NCBI RefSeq assembly: GCF_023101685.1
Contig: NZ_CP082164.1
Location: forward strand, 7,936,001 to 8,000,000
From: Bradyrhizobium sp. 186
GTDB taxonomy: Bacteria > Pseudomonadota > Alphaproteobacteria > Rhizobiales > Xanthobacteraceae
Length of the DNA: 64,000 nucleotides
Direction of reading: 5' to 3'
Numbering within the stretch: the first letter of the stretch is position 1; each line of letters starts with the position of its first letter. The notes beneath the pieces were generated by a model. That model worked only from the letters and a program-made list of their open reading frames with translations. It was not told where the DNA came from and did not search any database. The position numbers and the translations under genes are program-made. Of this stretch, positions 48,374-56,852 are shown piece after piece.

Positions 48374-48667
48374 ATGCTGAAGATACTTATCATATTGAGC
48401 GTGTGGCTGCTGCTCAACGTTCTGTTCGTGCTGATTGTGGTTCCTGCCTGCAAGTCACGCTCTCGACTCGACGCGTCGGGAAAGTCTCTTGCGCCGGTGC
48501 CGATCGACAAGCATCAAGACCGGTTCGATCACGACGAACCATCCTCCCTTCGCCATGCCTTCGTATCACTTGCAATGGCAGCCTTTTTTGTCCTCGCCTC
48601 TCCGCTGATCGCACTACGTGATGCAATCGTGCGACTTTGGAAGAGGGCGCGGGGACATGAGACTTAG
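48374..48667 (+). CDS. Small hypothetical membrane protein
   Basis: 97 residues with two hydrophobic spans: LIILSVWLLLNVLFVLIVVP at the start and AFVSLAMAAFFVLASPLIAL near the end, separated by an acidic/basic loop. ATG at 48374 with GGTAAG upstream. Family unknown. It lies on the opposite strand between the two paralogous priming transferases. Confidence 0.5.
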   Translation: MLKILIILSVWLLLNVLFVLIVVPACKSRSRLDASGKSLAPVPIDKHQDRFDHDEPSSLRHAFVSLAMAAFFVLASPLIALRDAIVRLWKRARGHET

Positions 48668-48744
48668 GACCGCGGGGCAATGACCTAATGCGAGGTTAGA
48701 CTGCGGACGATCGTGGTTGCTTCTCCATAGGCTTCATGCAGGCG

Positions 48745-50178
48745 CTAATAGGCCTCCTTCTGGAACAGCACAGTGGATGCGGTCCGCGCCATTATTTTAA
48801 GGTCGAGCCAAATGCTCCAGTTCCTCACATACCAGACGTCATATTCCACTCGCTTTTCCATCAGGTCGATGGTCGGCGTTTCGCCACGGAAGCCATTGAC
48901 CTGAGCCCAGCCTGTGAGGCCAGGCTTCATGTGATGGCGGTATACGTAGTTGCTGATGATCTCGTCATAGTAATTGTCATGGGCGAGCGCATGCGGGCGC
49001 GGCCCGACCAAGGACATGTCGCCGCGCAAGACGTTCCAAAGCTGTGGCAATTCATCGATGCTTGTCATTCGAAGGAAACGCCCGATCTTGGTGACCCGAG
49101 CATCCCGCTTGGTGGCCTGGGTAATCGTCCGCCCGTTTTCGCAGACCGTCATAGTCCGAAATTTCCAGATCTCGAAGGGCTTGCCGTTGAACCCTCGGCG
49201 CGACTGGCGGAAGATGGCAGTTCCCGGCGAGCCGAGCTTGATCAGAACGGCGACTGTCAGCAGCAGTGGTGTAAGTATGACGAGCGCCAACAAGGCTACC
49301 CCTACATCGAGACAGCGCTTTTGCAGGCGCTCGAACACGGTAAGCGGAGGTCGCTGGATTTCGATCGCCACCGTGCCGCTGACCGGCAAGAACGGACGCG
49401 AGACGAGATCGGCGATCGAATTATCTGGTAGCACGCGAATCGGCTGGGGTACCGCGCGTAGATGTTGCCCAAGTTTGGGCAACATCGGGAGCTCATTCCA
49501 GTCGACTGCAAGAAGGTACTCGTCGACGTCAGCCGTGCCGGACTGCCGGATGACGTCGCGAATCTGCTTCTCCCACGCGCTGTCGCCGTTATCGCTGCCA
49601 AGCACGAAGTGGCGCACGACATCGAACCCGTTCCTGCGCAGGTCCTTGAACCGGGTTGCGGTGAAATCAAGCGGCTTTAAGCTAAGCAGCACAACCTTGC
49701 GATCCACCAATCGCCCCTTCGCAAAGCTCGTGCCGAGTGCAAGCTGCCAAGCGAAGCGGAGACTGACCAATCCGAGGCCGCCGACAGCGGCAAAGACGAT
49801 GATGGTGCCGCGGGAGAGATTGTCCGTCGACTTCAGTAGAAACGCCGCAACGGCAAGAATCGTCAGTGACGCGAGCCAAATGATGACAGCTTTGCGCAAC
49901 TGCCAGACGAGATTCAGCAATCGATGTGTCGCGTACACTCCATGGAAATAGGCGATCGCAACAAACACTACGCCTACGATTAGTCCTGCACCAATCGACG
50001 CACCGTCAGCACTGGAAGCGACAATGCCGCTATAGAACAGGGAAGCCGCGGCATAGCAAAGCAGGATCAGCAGGAAGTCGCCCGCAATGATGAAGACCTG
50101 AAACGGGCGATGCAGAACGGCGCCACGCGCTGACGCGACTGGCTGGACATCATCGGAACCGTACGTTGCTACAGCCAT
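48745..50178 (-). CDS. Undecaprenyl-phosphate sugar phosphotransferase (second of two)
   Basis: 477 residues, collinear with the enzyme at 46249 along its whole length. It keeps the same spans and the catalytic motifs GKPFEIWKFRT, MTSIDELPQLWNVLRGDMSL, VGPRPHALAHDNYYDEI and MKPGLTGWAQVNGFRGETPT. The middle region EYLLAVDWNELPMLPKL also matches its paralogue. It should prime a lipid-linked repeat unit; whether with the same sugar as the paralogue is unknown. ATG at 50178. Conservation of all catalytic-domain motifs argues that both copies are active. Confidence 0.92.
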   Translation of the reverse strand: MAVATYGSDDVQPVASARGAVLHRPFQVFIIAGDFLLILLCYAAASLFYSGIVASSADGASIGAGLIVGVVFVAIAYFHGVYATHRLLNLVWQLRKAVIIWLASLTILAVAAFLLKSTDNLSRGTIIVFAAVGGLGLVSLRFAWQLALGTSFAKGRLVDRKVVLLSLKPLDFTATRFKDLRRNGFDVVRHFVLGSDNGDSAWEKQIRDVIRQSGTADVDEYLLAVDWNELPMLPKLGQHLRAVPQPIRVLPDNSIADLVSRPFLPVSGTVAIEIQRPPLTVFERLQKRCLDVGVALLALVILTPLLLTVAVLIKLGSPGTAIFRQSRRGFNGKPFEIWKFRTMTVCENGRTITQATKRDARVTKIGRFLRMTSIDELPQLWNVLRGDMSLVGPRPHALAHDNYYDEIISNYVYRHHMKPGLTGWAQVNGFRGETPTIDLMEKRVEYDVWYVRNWSIWLDLKIMARTASTVLFQKEAY

Positions 50179-50865
50179 TTAACCTCTACATGTCGATTGA
50201 GATTGCTTCCAAGAGCAGACGCAATCCCTGAAGCGCAGGATACTCGTCGCGACCCTGAAGATTGTGACCTTCGCGGCAGATCGTGTTAACTGATCGCAGC
50301 GATATTGTGGCATTGCACGCGTGATTTTTGCGATGCAGGGATGTGTTGTGTGACGACGCCGATTTATTTGATGCGTTATACGCTGCGATTTGCATCGTAA
50401 GCCTCAAGACTCATCGCTGCGCCTGTACTCGCGGCGGTATCATTGCAAACTTATCGTAGGCCATATTTTCACGCACTGATGCCGTGCCATATTAGTTAGC
50501 AATCGCACAAGCGTATGCGTAGCTCCTTTGCTCAGTTCCAACGTATGTGCAAAATTCATGAGCAACTTACAATTGTATTCTGTGCAATTCTCAATTGGCG
50601 GTCCTGTCCGGGACGAACGGAGCCCACAAAATGATCTAGAAAAGATGCCACCGCGGGAACAAACTCGGTTCCCGAAACTCTGGACTTCCGCATCGCCTGC
50701 CATGGAGTCGGTGCTCGTGTTCGCCTCACGATGACCCTATAGAAGGCGCATCTCATAGAAGGCGCACCTCGCACTGGGAACTTTTCAGCGTAACATCTTG
50801 ACCGGTCTCGAACCCACTCCTCCTCACCAAAACTCGGTCAACTGCTTTTTGGACCTAGGCTCCTC
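50179..50865. other. Divergent AT-richer intergenic region
   Basis: About 690 bases between the second priming transferase and the phosphatase, visibly richer in A+T over 50280-50600 than the genes. No gene is supported. It contains a tandem 16-bp repeat near its right end and probably two divergent promoters. Confidence 0.4.
50739..50770 (+). repeat. Tandem duplication of a 16-bp unit
   Basis: ATAGAAGGCGCATCTC (50739-50754) is followed at once by ATAGAAGGCGCACCTC (50755-50770), 15 of 16 bases equal. It lies about 95 bases before the phosphatase start and could be a slippage product or a pair of binding sites. Confidence 0.6.
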
Positions 50866-51603
50866 ATGTTTTCTCTTTTCCGATCTCGTCCGCCCAAGAA
50901 TAAGCCGATGCTACCGGAGGGGGTTCGGATTTTCGCGATGTCCGATATCCACGGCTGCGCGCACTTGCTCGAGCAAATGCTACGGGTCATCGATGCAGAC
51001 ATCGCCAATAGCCGGCCGGGCTATGCGATAGAGGTGTTCATGGGCGACTATATCGATCGCGGCCCGGACACGCGCTCCACCCTCGACATTTTGGTCGAAC
51101 GGAGCCGTCGGGGGAATGCAGTTTTCCTCAAGGGAAACCACGAGGCATTTCTGGTGAGAGTGTTCGAAGAGCCATCCTTGTTCGAAGACTGGATTCGCAT
51201 CGGCGGCGCCCAGACACTCATGTCCTATGGACTCGCGCCGCCAGATCTGAAGCGCGACGACCCGGTGTCGATACTGCGCGATTTGATCCGCGCAATGCCG
51301 GGCGAGCATCTGGAGTTCCTCGACGATCTGCGGCTTAGCTATACCTGTGGAGACTTCTTCTTTGTCCACGCCGGCGTTCGTCCGGGCGTAGCTTTAGCCG
51401 AGCAAAGAGAAAGCGATCTACTCTGGATTCGCGAAGAGTTCCTTCGGAGCCAAGAGCAGTTCGGCAAGTATATTGTCCATGGTCACACTCCGGTCCGTAC
51501 CGCCGAAATCCTGGCAAACCGCGTTAACATCGACACCGGCGCCTACGCGACGGGCAATCTGACCCTCATGAGTATACAAGGCAGCCGGATGCTCGCGGTG
51601 TGA
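50866..51603 (+). CDS. PPP-family serine/threonine-type phosphatase
   Basis: 245 residues. All metal- and phosphate-binding motifs of PPP phosphatases are present: MSDIHGCAHLLEQML, MGDYIDRGPDTRSTLDIL, FLKGNHEAFLVRVF, FFVHAGVRPGVALAEQRESD and YIVHGHTPV. Bacterial relatives (PrpA/B, ApaH-like) dephosphorylate proteins or nucleotides. Substrate unknown; proximity to the ExoP kinase makes a regulatory role in polysaccharide synthesis conceivable but unproven. ATG at 50866. Confidence 0.85.
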   Translation: MFSLFRSRPPKNKPMLPEGVRIFAMSDIHGCAHLLEQMLRVIDADIANSRPGYAIEVFMGDYIDRGPDTRSTLDILVERSRRGNAVFLKGNHEAFLVRVFEEPSLFEDWIRIGGAQTLMSYGLAPPDLKRDDPVSILRDLIRAMPGEHLEFLDDLRLSYTCGDFFFVHAGVRPGVALAEQRESDLLWIREEFLRSQEQFGKYIVHGHTPVRTAEILANRVNIDTGAYATGNLTLMSIQGSRMLAV

Positions 51604-51693
51604 ACAGCCAGGAAATGTCCGCTGATTCGTGAGGCAGATCGTTCCCCCGAAACGAACGGGTGGAGTTCGGAGGTCACGAGCTAACGGCGTCAC

Positions 51694-51957
51694 CTAGTTG
51701 AGCGCGAGCGGCTTTTCCCGCAGTGCTGCCGTTTCGGCCATCCAATTGCTCCAGGCTTGCTCATGCTTGGCGTAAAGCTCCAGCCATCGCTGCCCAGGCT
51801 TGTTCTGATCGATACGATGGTCAGCGCCGGGACGGCCGTCGGGATTGTCCAACGTCTCGAACTCGATCGTCTCCGCAATCGTCAGACCGACAAGGACGCG
51901 CTGTCCGGCGCCATCCACGATATACCGTCGCGGAGCGTCCTTCTTCGGCTCGGTCAT
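51694..51957 (-). CDS. Small hypothetical protein
   Basis: 87 residues from the ATG at 51957 (AGGAC upstream; the frame is open to 52002). Charged, soluble, no signal peptide: starts MTEPKKDAPRRYIVDG, contains RVLVGLTIAETIEFETLDN and ends in a Trp-containing helix (QAWSNWMAETAALREK). Family not recognised. Confidence 0.45.
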   Translation of the reverse strand: MTEPKKDAPRRYIVDGAGQRVLVGLTIAETIEFETLDNPDGRPGADHRIDQNKPGQRWLELYAKHEQAWSNWMAETAALREKPLALN

Positions 51958-52014
51958 GTCCTGTACCATCTCTTGTCGTGAGAACCGAGGTGCCGCTCGC
52001 ACGCTGGACGAGGC

Positions 52015-52197
52015 CTAAAAGGCGCGTCGGGCGTGGCCGAACGTTGAGTTGGGAATCGGTCGGGCCGGGCGGCCTGAGGTGCCGCAGGGCCCGATCGTCG
52101 TCGTTCGTTGGAGGCGCCAGGTGCGCAGCGCATAGCGTAAAATGACACCAGCGCAGAAGATGCAGAAGATCAAGGCGAACACAAATGCAGAAGCCAT
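52015..52197 (-). CDS. Very small membrane protein
   Basis: 60 residues from the ATG at 52197. One N-terminal span (SAFVFALIFCIFCAGVILRY) and a short basic tail with many Arg, Pro and Gly. No strong ribosome site and no family; called because of the clear hydrophobic span next to another small gene on the same strand. Confidence 0.35.
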   Translation of the reverse strand: MASAFVFALIFCIFCAGVILRYALRTWRLQRTTTIGPCGTSGRPARPIPNSTFGHARRAF

Positions 52198-52457
52198 AGG
52201 AGCCCGTCCTGAATAGTGCGGTTGCTCATCAAGAGTGAGTAGTGTGTCGACATCATGATTCTTGGTGAATCTTGGCGCCGAAAGATTGCTCAACGCCTGA
52301 TCCTAACCTGAGCAGGTTGCTCTCAAGTCTGTTCCGTCCGGGGCGGATTGCGCGCACCGGAAAAACGGATTTCGCAGCCATTCTGCGGAATGTCGCGCTT
52401 GCAACCTTTCAGAGGCCGTCGCATTATTTCTCGCCCATTTCGAGAGGGAACAATCCA

Positions 52458-52724
52458 ATGAACTTCTGCACCCTTACTCCATCCATTGCTCTTTCTGTTC
52501 TTGGCCTCGCTTTGATAACGACCGCAGCTCCAGCCGCGGAGCTCGCGCTGGCTCCGGCGCATCATCGAGCGGCCGACGTCCGAACTGGTTACGTATTTTG
52601 GGATGATGTTTACCCGCCTGCGGTCTATGGCCCCAATCTTCGCTCTGTTGAGGAAGTAGCGGCGCTCAAGGCGGAAGCGCGACCCGTGTCCCAACGCTGG
52701 TGGGGGTATTGGTACGCTCGGTGA
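52458..52724 (+). CDS. Small exported protein
   Basis: 88 residues from the ATG at 52458 with GAGAGGGAACA just upstream, a good ribosome site. Signal peptide SVLGLALITTAAPAAELALA, then an acidic/aromatic mature part (RTGYVFWDDVYPPAVYGPNL) ending SQRWWGYWYAR. The in-frame upstream region to 52272 is not needed. Function unknown; followed by a clear terminator. Confidence 0.6.
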   Translation: MNFCTLTPSIALSVLGLALITTAAPAAELALAPAHHRAADVRTGYVFWDDVYPPAVYGPNLRSVEEVAALKAEARPVSQRWWGYWYAR

Positions 52725-52762
52725 ACGGCGAATCTTTTAGTCAGTAGCTGCATTCAACCATG

Positions 52763-52804
52763 AACCGCCGCAACACCGGGGAGCCGGTGGCGGCGGTTTT
52801 GTTT
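52763..52804 (+). terminator. Rho-independent terminator
   Basis: AACCGCCGC (52763-52771) pairs with GCGGCGGTT (52790-52798), and CACCGG (52774-52779) with CCGGTG (52784-52789), loop GGAG, bulge AA. The stem runs into TTTTGTTT. It ends the small exported gene that stops at 52724. Confidence 0.85.
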
Positions 52805-52852
52805 GAGGTCTGCTTGAGCCGATCCAACCATGACGATTGAATGGGCGGCTGC

Positions 52853-53224
52853 ATGAAAATCAAAACAGCGGCTGCGAGCCTATGCTTTTTCGCTGAATAC
52901 TGGTTGCAAGCGCGTGCTGCGACCGCGGGTGAATGCGTCTCCCGGCCCGAGCGCTTCGTACTGCTTTCTGACACCGTGTATTGGACTGTTTCGATCCCAT
53001 CCGGGACGGAATGCCTGCAAGGCCTGCGCGGCAAAACACAGCTTTTGGACGAAGTTAAACTGGTCGAGGCGCCGAGTACCGGTATCGTGACGATCGCCGG
53101 ACCGTCGTTTCGCTACCAAGCCCCTCCGAGCCCAGGACCTGACCAGTTTCGAATTTCGGTGTCGGGCGAAAACCGCAGGCAGCGCGGATCATCGGTCATC
53201 ATTGTGGAAGTGACTGTCCGATAA
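52853..53224 (+). CDS. Small exported hypothetical protein
   Basis: 123 residues from the ATG at 52853. A short hydrophobic N-terminus (TAAASLCFFAEYWLQARAAT) is followed by a beta-rich domain with GTECLQGLRGKTQLLDEVKL, GIVTIAGPSFRYQAPPSPGP and DQFRISVSG. Repeats of this kind occur in small rhizobial exported proteins. Two Cys residues may pair. Function unknown. Confidence 0.5.
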   Translation: MKIKTAAASLCFFAEYWLQARAATAGECVSRPERFVLLSDTVYWTVSIPSGTECLQGLRGKTQLLDEVKLVEAPSTGIVTIAGPSFRYQAPPSPGPDQFRISVSGENRRQRGSSVIIVEVTVR

Positions 53225-53401
53225 AGTCGTGTCGCTTAGAGGGGGGCTCCGATAACCGGACCATAGCCCTATTGTTACACTGGGCCGCCCGATGGTGTGG
53301 CGCTCCTTCAAGCCGATTGGGCGAGTGAACCTTCGTTTGCTCAGGACAAGACAGCCGATTACCTGCAATGCCGCTAATTTGAGGCTGCTACTTAGAGGCC
53401 G

Positions 53402-53617
53402 CTATTTCGGTGCCGCGCTCCGCTCCCAAGGCCGCTTGCCATCCGCTCCCCTATCCCAGGGGCGCGCTGTAGGGGCGTCCTTCTCGTCCGCGGCCGCCCG
53501 CGCGCGATCGGCCTGAACCCGTTCGCGATCGGTTACGGATGCCTTCGGAGGTAGCGGTTCGTTCTGCGCAGCCGCCGGCGTCGTGACGAGCAGCGTCGCC
53601 AAAATGAATCTTTTCAT
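53402..53617 (-). CDS. Small exported charged protein
   Basis: 71 residues from the ATG at 53617. Signal peptide MKRFILATLLVTTPAAAQNE, then a highly charged Arg/Asp/Ala-rich tail (DRERVQADRARAAADEKDAP, then WDRGADGKRPWERS). Ribosome site weak. Family unknown. Confidence 0.4.
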   Translation of the reverse strand: MKRFILATLLVTTPAAAQNEPLPPKASVTDRERVQADRARAAADEKDAPTARPWDRGADGKRPWERSAAPK

Positions 53618-54259
53618 CCCCGGCTTTAACACAGTGGCCACGGGCTGTCCGATCTATTGGTCGACCGAGATGAGTGGCTGGTGCCGGTGCTTGGACTGCC
53701 GATTGGCAAGCCATTCGCAGTATCCGCCTGGGCGGCGGATGGAGACGTTCCGTTGTAGGGGGCTGGACGTTCGGATTGTTCTGCGAAGCATTGCGGTGGT
53801 TCGCGCCCGTAGTGGTGCCTTGCCGGCCTGCTCCGCCACCACCGGATTTTCTGATCATGGACGATCTCCCTTTGGTTTGAAGCCCGCAATCCACCACAGA
53901 CGCAGGAAGTTCCTTTCCCTGCGAACAGGGAATTCTGCAGGGAAAGGCGCGCCTGCCGCGGGCCGCCAGCGCATTCCCAAACTGCGGCAACGCCTTGGAA
54001 TCGCAAAGCGATCCCGGCCGTCGTGCCTGCGTTGCGCCAAATCGGAACAGGGAAATTTTCCCTCGTGAACAGAGAATTTGCACGCAAAACAGCCGGGCAA
54101 ACAGAGAGATGCGCGCGCAACGGATCAGCAACGGCTAGCGCGTGTGTACTCAAGCAACCGCTGATGCAAGCTCGGCCTCCGCGCACTGCGATGAATCCTT
54201 AACGAACCGATGGGGCCCGGACCAACGGTTTGGTTATCCGCTGCGACATGACCTTACAC
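53618..54259. other. Intergenic region beside the IS66-type element
   Basis: About 640 bases. A leftward ATG at 53858 has AAGGGAG upstream and opens a Gly/Pro/Arg-rich frame that overlaps the small exported gene; it is not called. TTCCCTG-type short repeats occur at 53913-53945 and 54040-54065. The left end of the insertion element should lie near 54200-54260 but is not resolved. Confidence 0.3.
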
Positions 54260-54897
54260 CTAGCTCAGCGGCCCTTTTGATTGACGCTTGACGTCTATTT
54301 TGATCGCGTCGTGTACCGACGGCTTCCACTTTTCCGGTAATGCGCTGACGGCGGCCTCGAGCGCAGCCCGATCGACGACGTTGGGATCGAACCGGTCTGG
54401 GCCCCAGGTACGCATATGTTCATGCTCTGGTGGGCAGGATCGCCAATGGCTTCGAGGTAGTCGGCATAGCCGGGCGGCCCGCCAACATCTTCCGGAGGGC
54501 AGCGGCCGACGGCATCGAGCAAGAGGGGAAGACCGTCCGTCGACGTGTTCTCGAACCATTTTTCGAGCTTGATCACATGATCCCAACTGTCGCCGAAGTC
54601 ATAGAGATAATGGATCGTCTTGGCGCCGGTCTCGTGAACGATATCGGAGAGGCGCGCCTTGCGGGCATCGATGGGCTGGTGGCCAAAATCGTTATCGGGA
54701 TCAGGAATGCCCCAATGCCACCCTTCGCCAGCGAGGAACTCGAAGAGGTGGCTATCCGTCCAGCCAAAGGCCGCCTGAAGCGTCAGATGCAGCCGATCAA
54801 GACGCAGGGTGATGGGTACGACGAGGCACCGCATCACCGCCGGTTTCACGTCCTTGAGGGTCACCTTGATCCGGACAGCGGTCGTGTTGAGGCTCAT
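54260..54897 (-). pseudogene. pRiA4b ORF-3-like passenger gene, frameshifted
   Basis: Plasmid pRiA4b ORF-3 family: LKDVKPAVMRCLVVPITLRL, LQAAFGWTDSHLFEF, HYLYDFGDSWDHVIKLEKWF and CPPEDVGGPPGYADYLEAIG. The frame breaks near 54430: one missing base (CCACCAGAG for CCACCCAGAG, coding sense) separates this part from EHEHMRTWGPDRFDPNVVDR and the expected C-terminus ending at 54260. The ATG overlaps the tnpC stop (ATGA at 54894-54897), so it is a passenger gene of the IS66-type element. Biochemical role unknown. Confidence 0.8.
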
Positions 54898-56852
54898 GCT
54901 GCCAGCCCCGGATCGTGAGCATGCATCGTGTAAGTCGATGCCCAGGGGAGCAGCTCATCCAGTCGTGCCGCAGGCCAACCATTGACGAGCTTCGCGAGGA
55001 CGTCAGTAAGCCAGTGCTCGGCACTGACGCCATTTAGCTTGCACGTCTCAATCAGCGAAGCCAGCAATGCCCAATTCTCGGCACCCTCGTCGCACCCCGC
55101 GAACAGGGCGTTCTTGGCATTGAGCTTGATCGGCCGCATCGCACGCTCGACCGCGTTGGTGTCCATTTCGATGCGCCCGTCATCAAGGTAGAGCGTCAGA
55201 CCGTCCCAATGACGCAGCGCATAGCGCAAAGCCTTCGCCGTCTCACCCTTCTGCGCGAGGTGACCAAGCTTTGCCTCAAACCACTGCTTCAAGGCTGCGG
55301 CCAGAGGCTGGGCATGCGCCTGCCGGCCCGCTCGGCGCTCGGCATCAGATCGGCCGCGGAGGGCTTTCTCTATCGCGTAGAGCTGGGCGATGCGCTCGAG
55401 AGCCTCGCGGGCAACCGGCGCCGGCGCCGGAGCAGCCTCGCGCTCGATCTTCACAAACTGGCGCCGTAGATGCGACCAACAGAAGGCGAGCGTGCCGGAC
55501 AGTGCGTCCGCACGCGTCGTCCGGGTCATGGTCTTGTAGGCCTCATAGCCATCGCAGTGGATGATGCCGCGGTAGCCTTCGAGCAGCCTCAAGCCATGAA
55601 TGGCGCCACGGCCCGGTGCATAGGCATAGACCACCCCAGGTGGTTCCCAAGGCCTGTCATCGCGCGACAGCGCCCAGAAGTAACCGGTCTTGGTCCTGCC
55701 GCGCCCCGGATCCAATACCGGTGCTGGCGTCTCATCGACACAAATCTTCGAGGAGGCGAGCAACATCTCGCGAAGACGATGCCACAAGGGTTTCAGCTCC
55801 TGGGCGGCGTAGCCGACCCAGAAGGCGAGCGTGGAGCGGTCGAGCGCGATACCGTGGGTCGCCAGCATCTGCGCCTGACGATAGAGCGGCAAATGCCAAT
55901 GATACTTGGCATCGATCACATGCGCGACGAGCCGCTCTGTAGGCAGCCCACCCCTAATCAAGCGTTCCGGCGCGGCGCGCTGGAGAACGACGCCATGACA
56001 GGCGCGGCAGGCCAGCTTGGGTCGGCGGGTGACGATTACGCGATACTGCGCCGGTACCACGTCCAGCCTCTGGCTCTCATCGCTCCCAATCTCAAAAAGG
56101 ACGCTTTCGCAGGACGGGCAACAGGTTTCAGCGGGCATCAGGGTTTCGACGATACGTGGCAAATGCTCCGGCAGCTTGCCACGATTGGCCCTGCGCTCGG
56201 CAGTTCTGCTCTCGCATTTTTTGGGATCGGCGCGATCCTCGGCTGCTTCGAGAACCGCGACGGCCTCATCGATATCCTCCAGAACAAGCTGTAGCTGATC
56301 AGCGTCAAGCTTTTCCGACGATCGACCGAACTGCGCATCTTTTGCAAGCTTGAGCAACCGCTCGAGCCTGGCACAGCGATCCAGCAGAGCCGCGGCAAAG
56401 ACACGCAGCTCGGCTGGATCGCTCGGCAGCTCATCAGGCAAATCACTCATTGGCCTGCCATGCTTCGCGCCCCGATGCAGCGAAGATTTTATATCCTTAC
56501 GCAAGCGCTTTCGGCTGCGGGATTCGAGGTGCGTGTGCATGCGTGTCCAATCCATGCCGGCCAGAAGCGCCGACAACTGCGCGGCGTTCATCCGCATCAC
56601 GCCGTCAACAACAGGTGGCCACTTGAAGCCGCCGCCCTCAAGCCGCTTCCAATACAGCACAAGGCCACTGCCATCCCAGACGACAATCTTCACCCGATCG
56701 GCGCGCTTCGCACGGAAGACCACCGCCACGCCCTTCATCGGATCGTGGCCCAGCGCCTCCTTCGCTAAGAGCGCCAGGCCATCCGCGCCCTTCCTGAAGT
56801 CTACAGGTCGGGTCGCAACGTAAATCACGAGGCCAGCGGGAGCCGTCAGCAT
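54894..56852 (-). CDS. IS66 TnpB-TnpC fused transposase protein
   Basis: 652 residues in one open frame. Residues 1-105 are IS66 TnpB (VATRPVDFRKGADGLALLAK, VWDGSGLVLYWKRLEGGGF). A basic linker (RSRKRLRKDIKSSLHRG) leads to TnpC from about 134 (MSDLPDELPSDPAEL). TnpC shows the coiled-coil LLKLAKDAQFGRSSEKLD, a Cys-rich zinc-binding region (CCPSCESV, CRACHG), catalytic Asp in KICVDETP and IIHCDGYEAYK, and Glu in NAVERAMRPIKLNAKN. TnpB and TnpC are normally separate proteins. All catalytic residues are kept. ATG at 56852 overlaps the tnpA stop (ATGCTGA). Confidence 0.9.
   Translation of the reverse strand: MLTAPAGLVIYVATRPVDFRKGADGLALLAKEALGHDPMKGVAVVFRAKRADRVKIVVWDGSGLVLYWKRLEGGGFKWPPVVDGVMRMNAAQLSALLAGMDWTRMHTHLESRSRKRLRKDIKSSLHRGAKHGRPMSDLPDELPSDPAELRVFAAALLDRCARLERLLKLAKDAQFGRSSEKLDADQLQLVLEDIDEAVAVLEAAEDRADPKKCESRTAERRANRGKLPEHLPRIVETLMPAETCCPSCESVLFEIGSDESQRLDVVPAQYRVIVTRRPKLACRACHGVVLQRAAPERLIRGGLPTERLVAHVIDAKYHWHLPLYRQAQMLATHGIALDRSTLAFWVGYAAQELKPLWHRLREMLLASSKICVDETPAPVLDPGRGRTKTGYFWALSRDDRPWEPPGVVYAYAPGRGAIHGLRLLEGYRGIIHCDGYEAYKTMTRTTRADALSGTLAFCWSHLRRQFVKIEREAAPAPAPVAREALERIAQLYAIEKALRGRSDAERRAGRQAHAQPLAAALKQWFEAKLGHLAQKGETAKALRYALRHWDGLTLYLDDGRIEMDTNAVERAMRPIKLNAKNALFAGCDEGAENWALLASLIETCKLNGVSAEHWLTDVLAKLVNGWPAARLDELLPWASTYTMHAHDPGLAA

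Noticed and set aside
46243..50868. TGGACCTAGGCT occurs at about 46243 and again just before 50866
   Set aside because: Only 12 bases, one copy inside the end of a coding sequence; likely chance.
53451..54131. A 226-codon - frame beside the insertion element, including an ATG at 53858 with a good ribosome site
   Set aside because: Low-complexity Gly/Pro/Arg product that would overlap the better supported small exported gene; left uncalled.
55470..56294. A 274-codon + frame over the IS66 transposase
   Set aside because: Shadow of the TnpC coding region.
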